Program-made: the position numbers and the translations under genes
From: Igneacidithiobacillus sp041146875
GTDB taxonomy: Bacteria; Pseudomonadota; Gammaproteobacteria; Acidithiobacillales; Acidithiobacillaceae
DNA length: 53,898 nt
Assembly (NCBI RefSeq): GCF_041146875.1
Contig: NZ_JBFRXP010000020.1
Location: forward strand, 1-53,898
Reading direction: 5' to 3'
Notes under the pieces: model-generated
The model's database searches: none
What the model saw: only the letters and a program-made list of their open reading frames with translations
What the model was told of the DNA's origin: nothing
Shown here: positions 16,646 through 25,167 of the stretch, in pieces
Layout of the letters: each line of letters opens with the position of its first letter
Position numbering within the stretch: the first letter of the stretch is position 1

Positions 16646-16671
16646 GCAGCGGAATCATCGTGCTAATCAGG
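16646..16671. repeat. IS terminal inverted repeat, right
   Basis: This end finishes ATCGTGCTAATCAGG and is the exact reverse complement of 15625-15650; homology stops abruptly at the inner edge. Confidence 0.97.
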
Positions 16672-16679
16672 TAATGCTT
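16672..16679. repeat. Target-site duplication, right copy (TAATGCTT)
   Basis: Second copy of TAATGCTT; it overlaps the glrK stop codon at 16678-16680, so the kinase reading frame is unaltered by the insertion. Confidence 0.95.
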
Positions 16680-18153
16680 AGGCATCGGTATCACCGTAGG
16701 GTAGCCAGAATTCTGCCAAGAGCCCTGGTTCTGCATTGCGTAACAAGATTTTTCCACCCTGCGCCTCGACCAACTCCCGCGTGATGGGTAGACCCAAACC
16801 GGTACCCTTGCTGAGCACCCCTTTCTCTCGCACCTGAAAAAATTCCTCAAATACCTTCTCAAGCAAGGATTCAGGAATTCCTTTGCCATAGTCACGCACT
16901 CGAAAGTGTACTCGGTGCCGACCTTCCGCAACAGTAATCTCAATCCGGCTCCCTGCCGGTGCATACTTGTAGGCGTTGGTGACGAGATTGCTCAAGATCT
17001 GTAGGAGACGTTGGGGGTCGGCGCTTACCTTTTTGCGCGTTTGGCAGTTGACTAGTAGTTTTTGGCCTTTCTGTTCGAGGAGGCTACGAAAACGTAGCTC
17101 AAACTCCCGAAGCAACGACGCGGGCTCGATTGACTCCAGATGATAATCCAGGTTGCGCGCGCGCAGGGCATGCAGGTCGAGCATTTCCTGAATAGCAAGG
17201 AAGAGCTCATGCATTTGCCGGGTGATGATCTCAAGAATTTCTCGCTGCCGAGTGTCCAGCGCGCCAAAACGTTCACTGAGGAGCAGGTCTGCGCCGGAAC
17301 GGGCGGATGCCAGAGGGGTCTTTAGCTCATGGGAAATCTGGCTCAGAAAGAGATGGCGCAATTTTTCCTCTTCCTCCAAGCGTTGTTGCATGAGCGAAAT
17401 GCTCTTTGCTACTGCGCGCAATTCTGGTGGTCCAGCCTCGGCGACCAAGGCACTTTTCCCGGCAGCGATCTCCTCTAACGCCATAGAAATGGAACGGAGT
17501 GGACGGGTAAGGCTGACTTTTACCCGCCAACTCACCAAAATGGCGAGAATTGCACTAAAACCGACCAGTGCCAGGATCAGCCAAGTGGCATGCTGGCGTG
17601 CCGCTGCGGCTCGATCTGCTTCTTGCTGAAACATCTGTTGCAGGTCGGCACTGAGTTTTGCTAAACGTTCATCGAGTGCTGTCTGCAGTGGATGTAGTTG
17701 TTCGGCATCAGCCTGGCCGAAGCTCTGCAATTGCGCTTGAATGGCGCGGACGTCAGCCGCGATCTGTGGATGCTCCACCAATTTGGGCAATAGCTGTGCC
17801 AGTTGATTCTGTTCTTGCTGCAGCAGGCGCGTACTGGTCTCATGGTAGCCTTGTTGGGGTAGAACCTGCGCCAGACGTTCATAAAACTCCGCCTGCTGTT
17901 GCAAAGCACTTATGCGCAACGCATCACGCTGTAGCGGAATGGCTACTTGGAGCAGGGTGTTGCTACTTTCCTGCAAGGTGTGGACCGCTTGCAATGCGAG
18001 TGCGCTGATGGTGGTCACCGCGATGACAATGGCGAGAGCAAACCAGAGTACCCGCCGCAGTAACGAGCCATGTGGGGGAGTTGCGTCCGAGCTCGCCGTC
18101 GTCGTGTGTTCGCTGACCATGGTGGAGATACTGGATGCTTCGAGATCTTGCAT
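16678..18153 (-). CDS. glrK: Sensor histidine kinase, GlrK/QseE type
   Basis: A 491-residue inner-membrane kinase. Two membrane helices (about 33-57 and 190-209) bracket a ~130-residue helical, Gln-rich periplasmic sensor with no known ligand motif. HAMP (about 210-260) follows, then the H box LSQISHELKTPLASARS with phospho-acceptor His275, the N box LVTNAYKYAP, G1 RDYGKGIP, F box and G2 KGTGLGLPI. It should phosphorylate GlrR, encoded downstream. In enteric bacteria GlrK responds to cell-envelope and growth conditions. A second Met (MVSEHTTT, residue 12) is an alternative start. The IS insertion begins right at its stop codon, so transcripts must cross the element to reach glrR. Confidence 0.9.
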   Translation of the reverse strand: MQDLEASSISTMVSEHTTTASSDATPPHGSLLRRVLWFALAIVIAVTTISALALQAVHTLQESSNTLLQVAIPLQRDALRISALQQQAEFYERLAQVLPQQGYHETSTRLLQQEQNQLAQLLPKLVEHPQIAADVRAIQAQLQSFGQADAEQLHPLQTALDERLAKLSADLQQMFQQEADRAAAARQHATWLILALVGFSAILAILVSWRVKVSLTRPLRSISMALEEIAAGKSALVAEAGPPELRAVAKSISLMQQRLEEEEKLRHLFLSQISHELKTPLASARSGADLLLSERFGALDTRQREILEIITRQMHELFLAIQEMLDLHALRARNLDYHLESIEPASLLREFELRFRSLLEQKGQKLLVNCQTRKKVSADPQRLLQILSNLVTNAYKYAPAGSRIEITVAEGRHRVHFRVRDYGKGIPESLLEKVFEEFFQVREKGVLSKGTGLGLPITRELVEAQGGKILLRNAEPGLLAEFWLPYGDTDA

Positions 18154-18318
18154 ATTCGACAGTCTACCCGTTCGCTAGCTTTCCGCCACTGTAGCCTTTT
18201 GGCCACGGCAGGAAGGGTATGGGAAAATATAATTCGTTGATCTGTATGCTTGCGAGGCAGTGGCATGCGAGTTGCATTAGAATAATTGCATATTCTCATG
18301 CGTACCAGGAGGTCTGCC

Positions 18319-18831
18319 ATGCGTCTTTTCATTTTACAGAAAACAGGCTATGCCAACCGTTACGCCATCGTCACCAGCAAAGACGAGGTGTTGCTCATCG
18401 ATTTTCACTGCGACACTCTGGAAGACGATTTAGATACGGTTTTGGAATCTCTGCCTGAGCCAAAGCGGGTGATGATTCTGCAAACGCGTCAGGAGCCGGC
18501 GCTGCGCGCGGCGCGTGAGCGTCTGGAACTGTTGTTGCCGAAGGCGGAAAGCCTGAGTCCAGAGGCTGATGTTACGGCGTTGGCACCCCGTCGATTCGCC
18601 GGCCATCTGCTGCAGTTGTTGCCTATGGGCAGTGGTTTGTGGGCCTTTGCACTGCATGATTACCTGTTTTTGGGAGCGGCGCGCGACGCGCGCGGGCGTT
18701 GGCGCGGAGATGATTTGGGGCGCAAGATTTTGGCACAACACGGCGCGCGACGACGTCGCCTCTGGGCGTTTCCCGCAACTGCTGAGAAGGTGGTTGATCT
18801 ATCCGTGCTACGCGCCCTGCGTGCTGCCTGA
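18319..18831 (+). CDS. MBL-fold-like protein lacking metal ligands (unknown function)
   Basis: A 170-residue protein; ATG 18319 follows a clear AGGAGG site. The start MRLFILQKTGYANRYAIVTS then DEVLLIDFHCD looks like the first strands of a metallo-beta-lactamase fold (N-x-Y-x-I...LLID), and the end has FALHDYLFLGAARD and AFPATAEKVVDL. The HxHxDH zinc motif is missing, so if related it is not a metalloenzyme. Divergent from glrK. The upstream region holds an inverted repeat AGAATA-N6-TATTCT at 18279-18296 that could be an operator. The last 24 bp overlap recN tail to tail. Confidence 0.5.
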   Translation: MRLFILQKTGYANRYAIVTSKDEVLLIDFHCDTLEDDLDTVLESLPEPKRVMILQTRQEPALRAARERLELLLPKAESLSPEADVTALAPRRFAGHLLQLLPMGSGLWAFALHDYLFLGAARDARGRWRGDDLGRKILAQHGARRRRLWAFPATAEKVVDLSVLRALRAA

Positions 18832-20496
18832 GCCACGCGCAGCATCTTCCAGGAGTTTTCGCGCGGCTATCTGCAGGCTGGCATCGATCTCGCTGCCACC
18901 CAACATGCGGGCGATTTCGTAGCCCCGTTCCGCCGCTTGCAGTAGCCGTAAGCGGCTTTCGGTTTGGCCGTTGGCTACCGTTTTTTCTACCTGTAGATGC
19001 TGATGCCCCTGGGCCGCCACCTGGGGCAGGTGGGTGACGCAGAGAACCTGATGGGTTGCGCCCAATTGACGTAGCAATTTGCCAATGCGCTCGGCGACGG
19101 CACCACCGACCCCAACGTCGACTTCGTCAAAGATCAGGGTTTCGACTCCTTCCAGCTTGAGCAGTACCTGCAGGGCGAGGCTGATACGTGCCAATTCGCC
19201 CCCAGATGCCACCTGCGCAAGGGCTTGCGCCGGGTGACCGGGATTTACGGAAATCCAAAATTCGGCCTGATCCCAGCCGTGGCTCGTCCAAGTTTTTTCT
19301 TCTGACCTGGGCTGCAGACGAAGCTCTACGACCGCATGTTGCATGCCCAGTGAGCGAATCTGCTCTTGCAGCGCTTTGGCTAGGCGGGGTGCCGCCTCTT
19401 GGCGCGCAGCACTAAGGATTTCTGCTTGCTGTGCGTATGCCTGCCGGCAACCTTCCAGCACTGCTGCTGCTTGGGCCACCGGGTCGCTATTTACGCCATC
19501 TGTGGCAAACTCCATCGCCAACTGCTCGCGTAAGGCAAGGAGGCCGTCCATGTCACTGCGATGCTTGCGTTGTAGATCTTGCAACTCCTGTAAACGACGA
19601 GCGACCTGTTCGAGGCGCTCGGGTTCTGCCTCCAAATGATGTAGGTAGGCGCGCAGTCCTTCGACCACGTCATTCGCCTGAATCGCAGCGGCATCGAGGA
19701 GCCGCAGCGAATCTTCCAGGCGTGAATCTTTTTGTGTTGCCTGCACCAGTCCGCGTTGGGCTTCTGCCAGATGTCTCAAGGCCCCGCCTTCCTCATCCAG
19801 GGCATTGAGCGCCAGGTCGACCCCGGCGCGAATCTGCTCGACCGCTCCCAGGCGTTTCTCTTCTTCCTGTAACTCTTCCCATTCTCCGAGACGCAACCGC
19901 GCCTGTTGCAGTTCTTGATGGAGAAATGCCCGCCATTCCCGTTGTGCGGCGTCCGTGGCTTGCGCGTTGCGTTGCCGTTCCCAGTTTTGCTGTGCCTCCT
20001 GCCAGCGGCGCCAATGTTGGGCAACGGCGGGGAGCAGAGTTTCGCAGTTGGCGAATCGGCCCAACAGCGCGAGTTGGCGATCGGGCTTAAGTAGTTGAAG
20101 GTGCGCATGCTGGCCGAGAATGTCGAGCAGCAAGGTACCGAGCTCGCGCGCTTGCTGGCTGCTTATGGCACGGCCATTGAGAAAGAGGCGGCTACGCCCC
20201 TGGGCAGGCAGAATGCGGCGCAGGATGAGAGTGTCCTCTGCCGTGAGCTCCTGTTCTTCTAGCCAATGATCAGTTGTTGTTCCGCCGGAAAAGCTGCCGA
20301 TGATTTCTGCCTGCTCGGCGCCATGACGCACCATCTGCGGGCTGCCTTTGTCTCCTAGTAACAAGGCGATGGCATCGACGAGAATGGATTTGCCCGCGCC
20401 GGTCTCTCCCGTTAGTACTGTAAGCCCGCTGTGAAACGCAACATCGAGGCTGCGAATCAGGGCAAAATCGCGTATCTGTAGGTCCAGTAACATCAA
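18808..20496 (-). CDS. recN: DNA repair protein RecN
   Basis: A 562-residue SMC-like ATPase for double-strand break repair. MLLDLQIRDFALIRSLDVAF and TVLTGETGAGKSILVDAIAL (Walker A) open the head. A long coiled-coil middle (about 160-360) contains many Glu/Gln/Arg-rich heptads. The C-terminal head has VASGGELARISLALQVLL (signature), TLIFDEVDVGVGG (Walker B) and VLCVTHLPQVAAQ. Slightly longer than E. coli RecN (553). The start overlaps the nadK stop by 4 bp, a conserved nadK-recN pair in many proteobacteria. Confidence 0.96.
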   Translation of the reverse strand: MMLLDLQIRDFALIRSLDVAFHSGLTVLTGETGAGKSILVDAIALLLGDKGSPQMVRHGAEQAEIIGSFSGGTTTDHWLEEQELTAEDTLILRRILPAQGRSRLFLNGRAISSQQARELGTLLLDILGQHAHLQLLKPDRQLALLGRFANCETLLPAVAQHWRRWQEAQQNWERQRNAQATDAAQREWRAFLHQELQQARLRLGEWEELQEEEKRLGAVEQIRAGVDLALNALDEEGGALRHLAEAQRGLVQATQKDSRLEDSLRLLDAAAIQANDVVEGLRAYLHHLEAEPERLEQVARRLQELQDLQRKHRSDMDGLLALREQLAMEFATDGVNSDPVAQAAAVLEGCRQAYAQQAEILSAARQEAAPRLAKALQEQIRSLGMQHAVVELRLQPRSEEKTWTSHGWDQAEFWISVNPGHPAQALAQVASGGELARISLALQVLLKLEGVETLIFDEVDVGVGGAVAERIGKLLRQLGATHQVLCVTHLPQVAAQGHQHLQVEKTVANGQTESRLRLLQAAERGYEIARMLGGSEIDASLQIAARKLLEDAARGSGSTQGA

Positions 20497-21368
20497 TCCT
20501 CGCCGGGGGGCTCGGCCCAGTGGAGTTTACTGCGCAGGATGGCAAAGAAATCTTGCTCCTGGGGGTGAATGAATAGGGCATCGCAGTTGGCGCGGCGCAC
20601 GTGGATTTCGTCACCACAGACCATGGGAAAAGAGCTATGGCTATCGAGGCTGAGGGCCGCCGGGAAGCGCGCCGCTATCAGTTTAAAGCGTAGCGGAAGG
20701 TGATCCGGTAAGACGATGGGGCGGGTGCTCAGGGTGTGCGGACAAATCGGTACGAGCAGGAGTGCGCGTAGCTCGGGCGTGAGGATGGGGCCGCCAGCGG
20801 ACAGGGCGTAGGCAGTGGAGCCGGTGGGAGTGGACAGGATGAGTCCATCGGCACGTTCGGTGTAAAGCTGGCGACTGCCCAGCTGTACCCCAAGCTCGAT
20901 CATGCTCTCGCCGCAGCCCTTATGCACAAAGACCTCGTTCAGGGCGAGTCCAGAGCCGATCAAGGCGCCTTCGCGCCAGAGTTCGGCATGCAAAACGCTG
21001 CGCCGGTCCTCGACGTAAGCGCCCGCGAGTATCGGGGGGAGAGTCTGGCCGATGGCTTCGAAGGCGATGTCGGCAAGAAAACCCAAGCGCCCCATGTTGA
21101 TACCTAACACGGGAACATTGCGCCCAGCGAGCTCGCGGGCAGTGCTGAGGAGGGTGCCATCACCACCTAAAGCGATGACCAGATCGCCGGGCACTGCTTC
21201 GCTTAGGGAAACAAAAGAAAGGAGTTGGGGAAATTGGCTGTGATAGCGAGCATCGATGCGCAGGTCGCAACCCCAATTCTGCAAGGAAGTTGCGAGCTGG
21301 ACCAGAGAGGGGATGACTTCGCTGTCACGATATTTCCCCAGCAAAAAGATCCGAGCAAAAGATGCCAT
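20493..21368 (-). CDS. nadK: NAD kinase
   Basis: A 291-residue enzyme phosphorylating NAD to NADP. Catalytic GGDGT is at residues 68-72, followed by NMGRLGFLAD and LNEVFVHKG, and the diacylglycerol-kinase-like substrate motif ADGLILSTPTGSTAYALSAG. ATG 21368 has AAGGA upstream. Translationally coupled to recN (ATGA overlap) and 14 bp after the superinfection-immunity-like gene, forming a three-gene unit. Confidence 0.96.
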   Translation of the reverse strand: MASFARIFLLGKYRDSEVIPSLVQLATSLQNWGCDLRIDARYHSQFPQLLSFVSLSEAVPGDLVIALGGDGTLLSTARELAGRNVPVLGINMGRLGFLADIAFEAIGQTLPPILAGAYVEDRRSVLHAELWREGALIGSGLALNEVFVHKGCGESMIELGVQLGSRQLYTERADGLILSTPTGSTAYALSAGGPILTPELRALLLVPICPHTLSTRPIVLPDHLPLRFKLIAARFPAALSLDSHSSFPMVCGDEIHVRRANCDALFIHPQEQDFFAILRSKLHWAEPPGED

Positions 21369-21382
21369 GGAAATCCTTGTCC

Positions 21383-21811
21383 TTATGGAACCGGTTGTAG
21401 GGCGTGACCGCAGTGGGCACAGAATCGATCATCCGGGCCGACAGTCTGACCACACTGCGAGCAAAACGCGATCGATTTTTCTGACGTGCTTGCTATTGTC
21501 GCGAGGGCCTGCGGCTGGGCAGCAACGGCCTGCGGGCTGGTTGCGGCTGGCGCATGCGGGAATGGTACGCATGGATATCCCTTTTTTTCGTCGAGTAAGG
21601 CCCAAATCAACGAACCCACCCAGCCCAACAGGCTCCAACCGAGAAAGAGGTTGAGCAGGAAAATGGCGAGAAAATTCTGTGCACCCCGAGAGTAGGCGAC
21701 AATGCTCGGAACGAAGTAGATGACAATAGCCAAGGCGATTGCAAAAAGCATCACTATCAACATTACCGGCCCGAAAGAGGCGTAATCCATAAACATAGAT
21801 GTCTGGTCCAA
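21383..21811 (-). CDS. Superinfection-immunity-domain membrane protein with C-terminal zinc ribbon
   Basis: A 142-residue protein with two membrane helices (about 15-37 and 44-70). The second contains NFLAIFLLNLFLGWSLLGWV then GSLIWALL, the hallmark of the Imm_superinfect domain first seen in phage T4 Imm. An Ala/Gln-rich linker leads to a zinc ribbon FCSQCGQTVGPDDRFCAHCG with two CxxC pairs. In bacteria this domain is widespread and its role outside phage is not established. The start used is TTG 21811, with GAGGA about 9 bp upstream; ATG 21796 is the alternative. Probably co-transcribed with nadK-recN. Confidence 0.7.
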   Translation of the reverse strand: MDQTSMFMDYASFGPVMLIVMLFAIALAIVIYFVPSIVAYSRGAQNFLAIFLLNLFLGWSLLGWVGSLIWALLDEKKGYPCVPFPHAPAATSPQAVAAQPQALATIASTSEKSIAFCSQCGQTVGPDDRFCAHCGHALQPVP

Positions 21812-21939
21812 AGAGCGCGATCCTCGTCGAGTTTGGAAACAATGGTGATTATTTCACAAGCGACATGATCGGGCGACTTGGCCCTTTGCCCGCGCGGCGC
21901 TATCCTCGCAAATAGCGTTCAGCAAAAGGAATACCGTTT

Positions 21940-22206
21940 ATGCAAGTCGACTATCCCATCATTAACCGTCTGGGCTTGCATGCCCGGGCCTCGGCGAAGT
22001 TTGTCAGTATTGCTGCGCGCTTTCCCTGCCAAGTCTGGCTTGAACGTGATGGGCAGCGTGTCAACGGCAAAAGCATCATGGGCTTGATGACTCTGGCGGC
22101 GTCGCAGGGCACCGTGCTTACCCTGGAGACCGAGGGCGAGCAAGAAGCCGAGTGCAGCGCCGCTCTGAGTTCTTTGGCGGCGGACTATTTTGGAGAAGGC
22201 GAGTGA
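21940..22206 (+). CDS. ptsH: Phosphocarrier protein HPr
   Basis: An 88-residue PTS phosphocarrier. NRLGLHARASAKFV holds the phospho-acceptor His14, and NGKSIMGLMTLAA holds Ser45 in the position of the regulatory serine. It receives phosphate from Enzyme I, whose GTG start overlaps its stop by 4 bp (GTGA). No sugar-specific EII gene is visible nearby, so the pair may serve a regulatory PTS rather than sugar import; this is inference. Divergent from the nadK operon. Confidence 0.95.
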   Translation: MQVDYPIINRLGLHARASAKFVSIAARFPCQVWLERDGQRVNGKSIMGLMTLAASQGTVLTLETEGEQEAECSAALSSLAADYFGEGE

Positions 22207-23924
22207 CCTTCGAGCTTGCTGGCATCGGGGCGGCAGCGGGTATTGCCATTGGTACCGCCGTTGTACTCGAACCGGCCAGCATCGATATTCCCGACTATAG
22301 CGTTGCCATTGCCGATCTCGACGCTGAGGAGCAACGGCTGCGTACAGCCCTTGCCCTGGCGCGTGACGAGCTCCTGCGGGTGCGCGAGGCCATCCCCAAG
22401 GATGCCCCGCAGGATACCCGCCTGTTCATTGATGCCCATTTGCTCATGCTGGATGATCCCGCCCTCCGGGACCGGCCAATTCGCTTGATCCGTGAACAAC
22501 GGCGCAATGCCGCCTGGGCGCTGCATCATGAACGGGAGCGCCTGGTAGAGATCTTTGAGCGCATGGAAGATCCGTATTTGCGCGGCAAGCGCGAGGACAT
22601 CTTGCAAGTGACCGACCGTGTTCTGCGTCATTTGCTCGGTGCCCAGGTTCCCAGTCTCACGGCGGCGGCAGATCGTATCATCGTTGCCTCTGAGCTGAGC
22701 CCTGCGGATACCGTCATGCTCAAAAACGGTTCGGTCCTTGGCTGGGTGACTGACTTTGGCGCGGCTACTTCCCATTCTGCGATTTTGGCGCGCAGCCTGG
22801 GCTTGCCGGCGGTGGTGGGTACCCATCAGGCGACACGCCTGCTGCGTAGTGGCGACCAACTGGTCGTTGACGGCGAGCATGGCACGGTACTGGTTAACCC
22901 CAGTCCAGAGCTCTTACTTGCGTATCGAGAGATGCAGGCACGTCGGGAGCGGCGTCGGCAGCTCTTGGAAGAAGAGCGCGACCTGCCGGCGATCACGGTC
23001 GACGGTACTGCTATCCGCCTCTTCGCCAATATCGAATTACCCGAAGATGTGGAGTGGGTGCAGCGCAGTAATGCAGAGGGAATTGGCCTGTTTCGCAGCG
23101 AATTTCTATTTATGAACCGGGCGGATAGCCCCAGCGAAGAAGAGCAATTCCAGGCTTTTGCCAAAGTCTTGCGCGGCTTGCCGGGGGCCGAGGTCACCAT
23201 TCGCTCGGTAGACGTGGGTGCGGACAAACTCCTTGCCGACAGCGACTTACAATTACACGCCACTGGCCTCAACCCTGCCCTGGGACTGCGCGGTTTGCGT
23301 CTGTGTTTGCGCCGACCGGATTGGTTTCGTCGGCATTTGCGGGCGATCCTGCGCGCTTCTGCCATCGCCCCCATTCGTTTGATGTTGCCCATGGTCAGCA
23401 CCGTGCATGAGGTGCATCAGGCGCGACAGCTCGTTGAGCAGTTGCGCACGGAGTTGTGCGCCGAGGGGTACAAGGTGGCCGAGCGTCTACCCGTTGGTAT
23501 TATGGTTGAGGTTCCGGCGGTGGCGATGGCGGCGCATTGCTTCACTGCGGTCGCCGATTTCTTTTCTATTGGCACCAATGATCTTACACAATACGCCCTC
23601 GCGGTAGATCGCGGTGATGATGATGTCAACGGACTCTTCGATCCACTGCATGTGGGCGTATTGTCGATGATCCAGCACACGATTGCGGCTGGTGAGGCAG
23701 CCGGTATTCCCGTGGCAATGTGCGGTGAGATGGCTGCGAATCCACAGTGGACCCCCTTGCTGGTGGGTTTGGGCTTGCGCCAGTTCAGTATGTTTCCGGG
23801 TGCCATTCCGGAGGTGAAGGCAGCAATTCGCCACACGGTGGTCGATGAGGCGCAAGTCATCGCCTTGGCAGCACTTGCGGGTACGTCCGACCTCTTCACC
23901 CAAACCTACGACGTTGAAGCATAA
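22203..23924 (+). CDS. ptsI: PTS Enzyme I (phosphoenolpyruvate-protein phosphotransferase)
   Basis: A 573-residue enzyme that autophosphorylates from PEP and passes phosphate to HPr. The start is GTG 22203, overlapping the ptsH stop. The N-terminal domain has the active-site histidine in FGAATSHSAILARSLGLPAV (His191). The C-terminal PEP-binding barrel has GLFRSEFLFMNR, DVGADKLL, and MCGEMAANPQWTPLLVGLGL with the catalytic Cys-Gly-Glu. Family-typical length. Its 3' end overlaps the start of the AsmA-like gene. Confidence 0.96.
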   Translation: MTFELAGIGAAAGIAIGTAVVLEPASIDIPDYSVAIADLDAEEQRLRTALALARDELLRVREAIPKDAPQDTRLFIDAHLLMLDDPALRDRPIRLIREQRRNAAWALHHERERLVEIFERMEDPYLRGKREDILQVTDRVLRHLLGAQVPSLTAAADRIIVASELSPADTVMLKNGSVLGWVTDFGAATSHSAILARSLGLPAVVGTHQATRLLRSGDQLVVDGEHGTVLVNPSPELLLAYREMQARRERRRQLLEEERDLPAITVDGTAIRLFANIELPEDVEWVQRSNAEGIGLFRSEFLFMNRADSPSEEEQFQAFAKVLRGLPGAEVTIRSVDVGADKLLADSDLQLHATGLNPALGLRGLRLCLRRPDWFRRHLRAILRASAIAPIRLMLPMVSTVHEVHQARQLVEQLRTELCAEGYKVAERLPVGIMVEVPAVAMAAHCFTAVADFFSIGTNDLTQYALAVDRGDDDVNGLFDPLHVGVLSMIQHTIAAGEAAGIPVAMCGEMAANPQWTPLLVGLGLRQFSMFPGAIPEVKAAIRHTVVDEAQVIALAALAGTSDLFTQTYDVEA

Positions 23925-25167
23925 GCGTCTGCGCTGGCTGGCGCTGGGCCTGCTTGGTGTGGCCCTGCTCGCCTACTTATGCGTCTTGGTTGGGCTACCG
24001 CGCTTACTCTTGGCGTGGGCGCTGAGTGCTGAGCTGGGACAGCCGGTTACGTTAGCGCAAAATCCGCGCATCGCACTGAATTTTTCCCGCGTTGGCATTG
24101 GTCTTCGCGGCCTGCAAATCGGCAAGCACCTGCTCCAGGTGCGTCGCATCGATGCAAACTGGTCTTGGGCGGCCCTGCGCGCTGGTCATTGGTTAGACAT
24201 GGGTTTGCTCGTTGATGGCCTGAATCTGCAAGGCCCCTGGCCAAAGACGGTTTCTAGTAGTAGCAAGAGAGTTGCTATCATTCTGCCGCAGAATTTTGTG
24301 CTGCGGGACAGTGCCGTGCGCTGGCCAATCGGCAAATATCCTCTGGTGATCTCAGGGTTGCAGGCGAACTATCGCGCTGGGCAGGGTGCTACGGTTATCA
24401 GTCAGCTAGCCTATGCCGGACAGCAGTTTTCCTTGCATGGGGCCTATCGTGCCCCGCAGCCCGGACGACCAGGCGTGGCGTCCTTGCTGGCGCGAGCTCG
24501 CGACGGTGTAGTGGATCTCCGCGTGGAAGAATGTACGGCGCCCAGCGCAAACACGCTCGAAATTCCGCATGGCACATTGCGACTGGTGTGGAAGAAGATC
24601 AATGGCAACTTGGCTTGGACGGGGCTGCGCTATGCCTCGGCCCAGCACAGCCTGACGATTGCAGCATGGCACCTGATGGGGCAACCGCAGCTGGAAGGGC
24701 ATGGGAATCTTCTGCTGCAGTGGCAGCACGCTTTTACGGTATCCAGCCAGTTCCAGTTGCAATCGAAAAAATTGCTCAATTGGTTGCGCCTGGCAGGCGT
24801 AGCGTTGCCTGAAATCAAGGTGCAAAAGGTACTAAGGCCAGCGGCTTTGTCTGGGGCCCTGCTCTGGACCCAGAATGGCCCTGTTCATCTCGATCATCTG
24901 CACGGCGTATTGGGGACTACCCATTTTCAAGGCACCTTGGCACGCATAGAGCCTGAGCGGCCATGGCAGATTTCGGCGGTTATCCCGCGTTTGGATCTCA
25001 ATCCCTGGCTGCCTTCTTCCCGCCCTGGCGCCGCAACTCAACTGGTCATGCCGCCATTGCCGAAAAGCTGGCCACCGCTACGGGGAAAGTTGCAGGTGGG
25101 AGAACTGCGCTGGGGGCAATGGCAGGCGCGCGATCTCCAGATTCGTCTACAGGCGGCACAGCAGTGA
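23914..25167 (+). CDS. AsmA-like envelope protein upstream of mutY
   Basis: A 417-residue protein taken from TTG 23914, which overlaps the ptsI end and gives MKHKRLRWLALGLLGVALLA, a basic N-terminus plus one membrane helix. An ATG at 23845 in the same frame is possible but would overlap ptsI by 80 bp. The remaining ~385 residues are beta-rich and periplasmic with short repeated motifs (VDGLNLQGPWP, DSAVRWPIGKYP, LHGVLGTTHFQGTLARIEPE), as in the AsmA/TamB-like group linked to lipid transport and outer-membrane assembly. AsmA-like genes precede mutY in several gammaproteobacteria. Its stop overlaps the mutY GTG (GTGA). Confidence 0.65.
   Translation: MKHKRLRWLALGLLGVALLAYLCVLVGLPRLLLAWALSAELGQPVTLAQNPRIALNFSRVGIGLRGLQIGKHLLQVRRIDANWSWAALRAGHWLDMGLLVDGLNLQGPWPKTVSSSSKRVAIILPQNFVLRDSAVRWPIGKYPLVISGLQANYRAGQGATVISQLAYAGQQFSLHGAYRAPQPGRPGVASLLARARDGVVDLRVEECTAPSANTLEIPHGTLRLVWKKINGNLAWTGLRYASAQHSLTIAAWHLMGQPQLEGHGNLLLQWQHAFTVSSQFQLQSKKLLNWLRLAGVALPEIKVQKVLRPAALSGALLWTQNGPVHLDHLHGVLGTTHFQGTLARIEPERPWQISAVIPRLDLNPWLPSSRPGAATQLVMPPLPKSWPPLRGKLQVGELRWGQWQARDLQIRLQAAQQ

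Larger units (their letters stand above)
15625..16671 (-). mobile_element. Complete IS1595-family insertion sequence, 1047 bp
   Basis: The element is bounded by perfect 26-bp inverted repeats at 15625-15650 and 16646-16671, flanked by an 8-bp direct repeat TAATGCTT, and holds one full transposase gene. Intact ends, duplication and open frame suggest a recent insertion and possibly an active element. It lies between glrK and the lipoprotein gene, in the operon's own direction, exactly at their overlapping junction. Confidence 0.97.
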
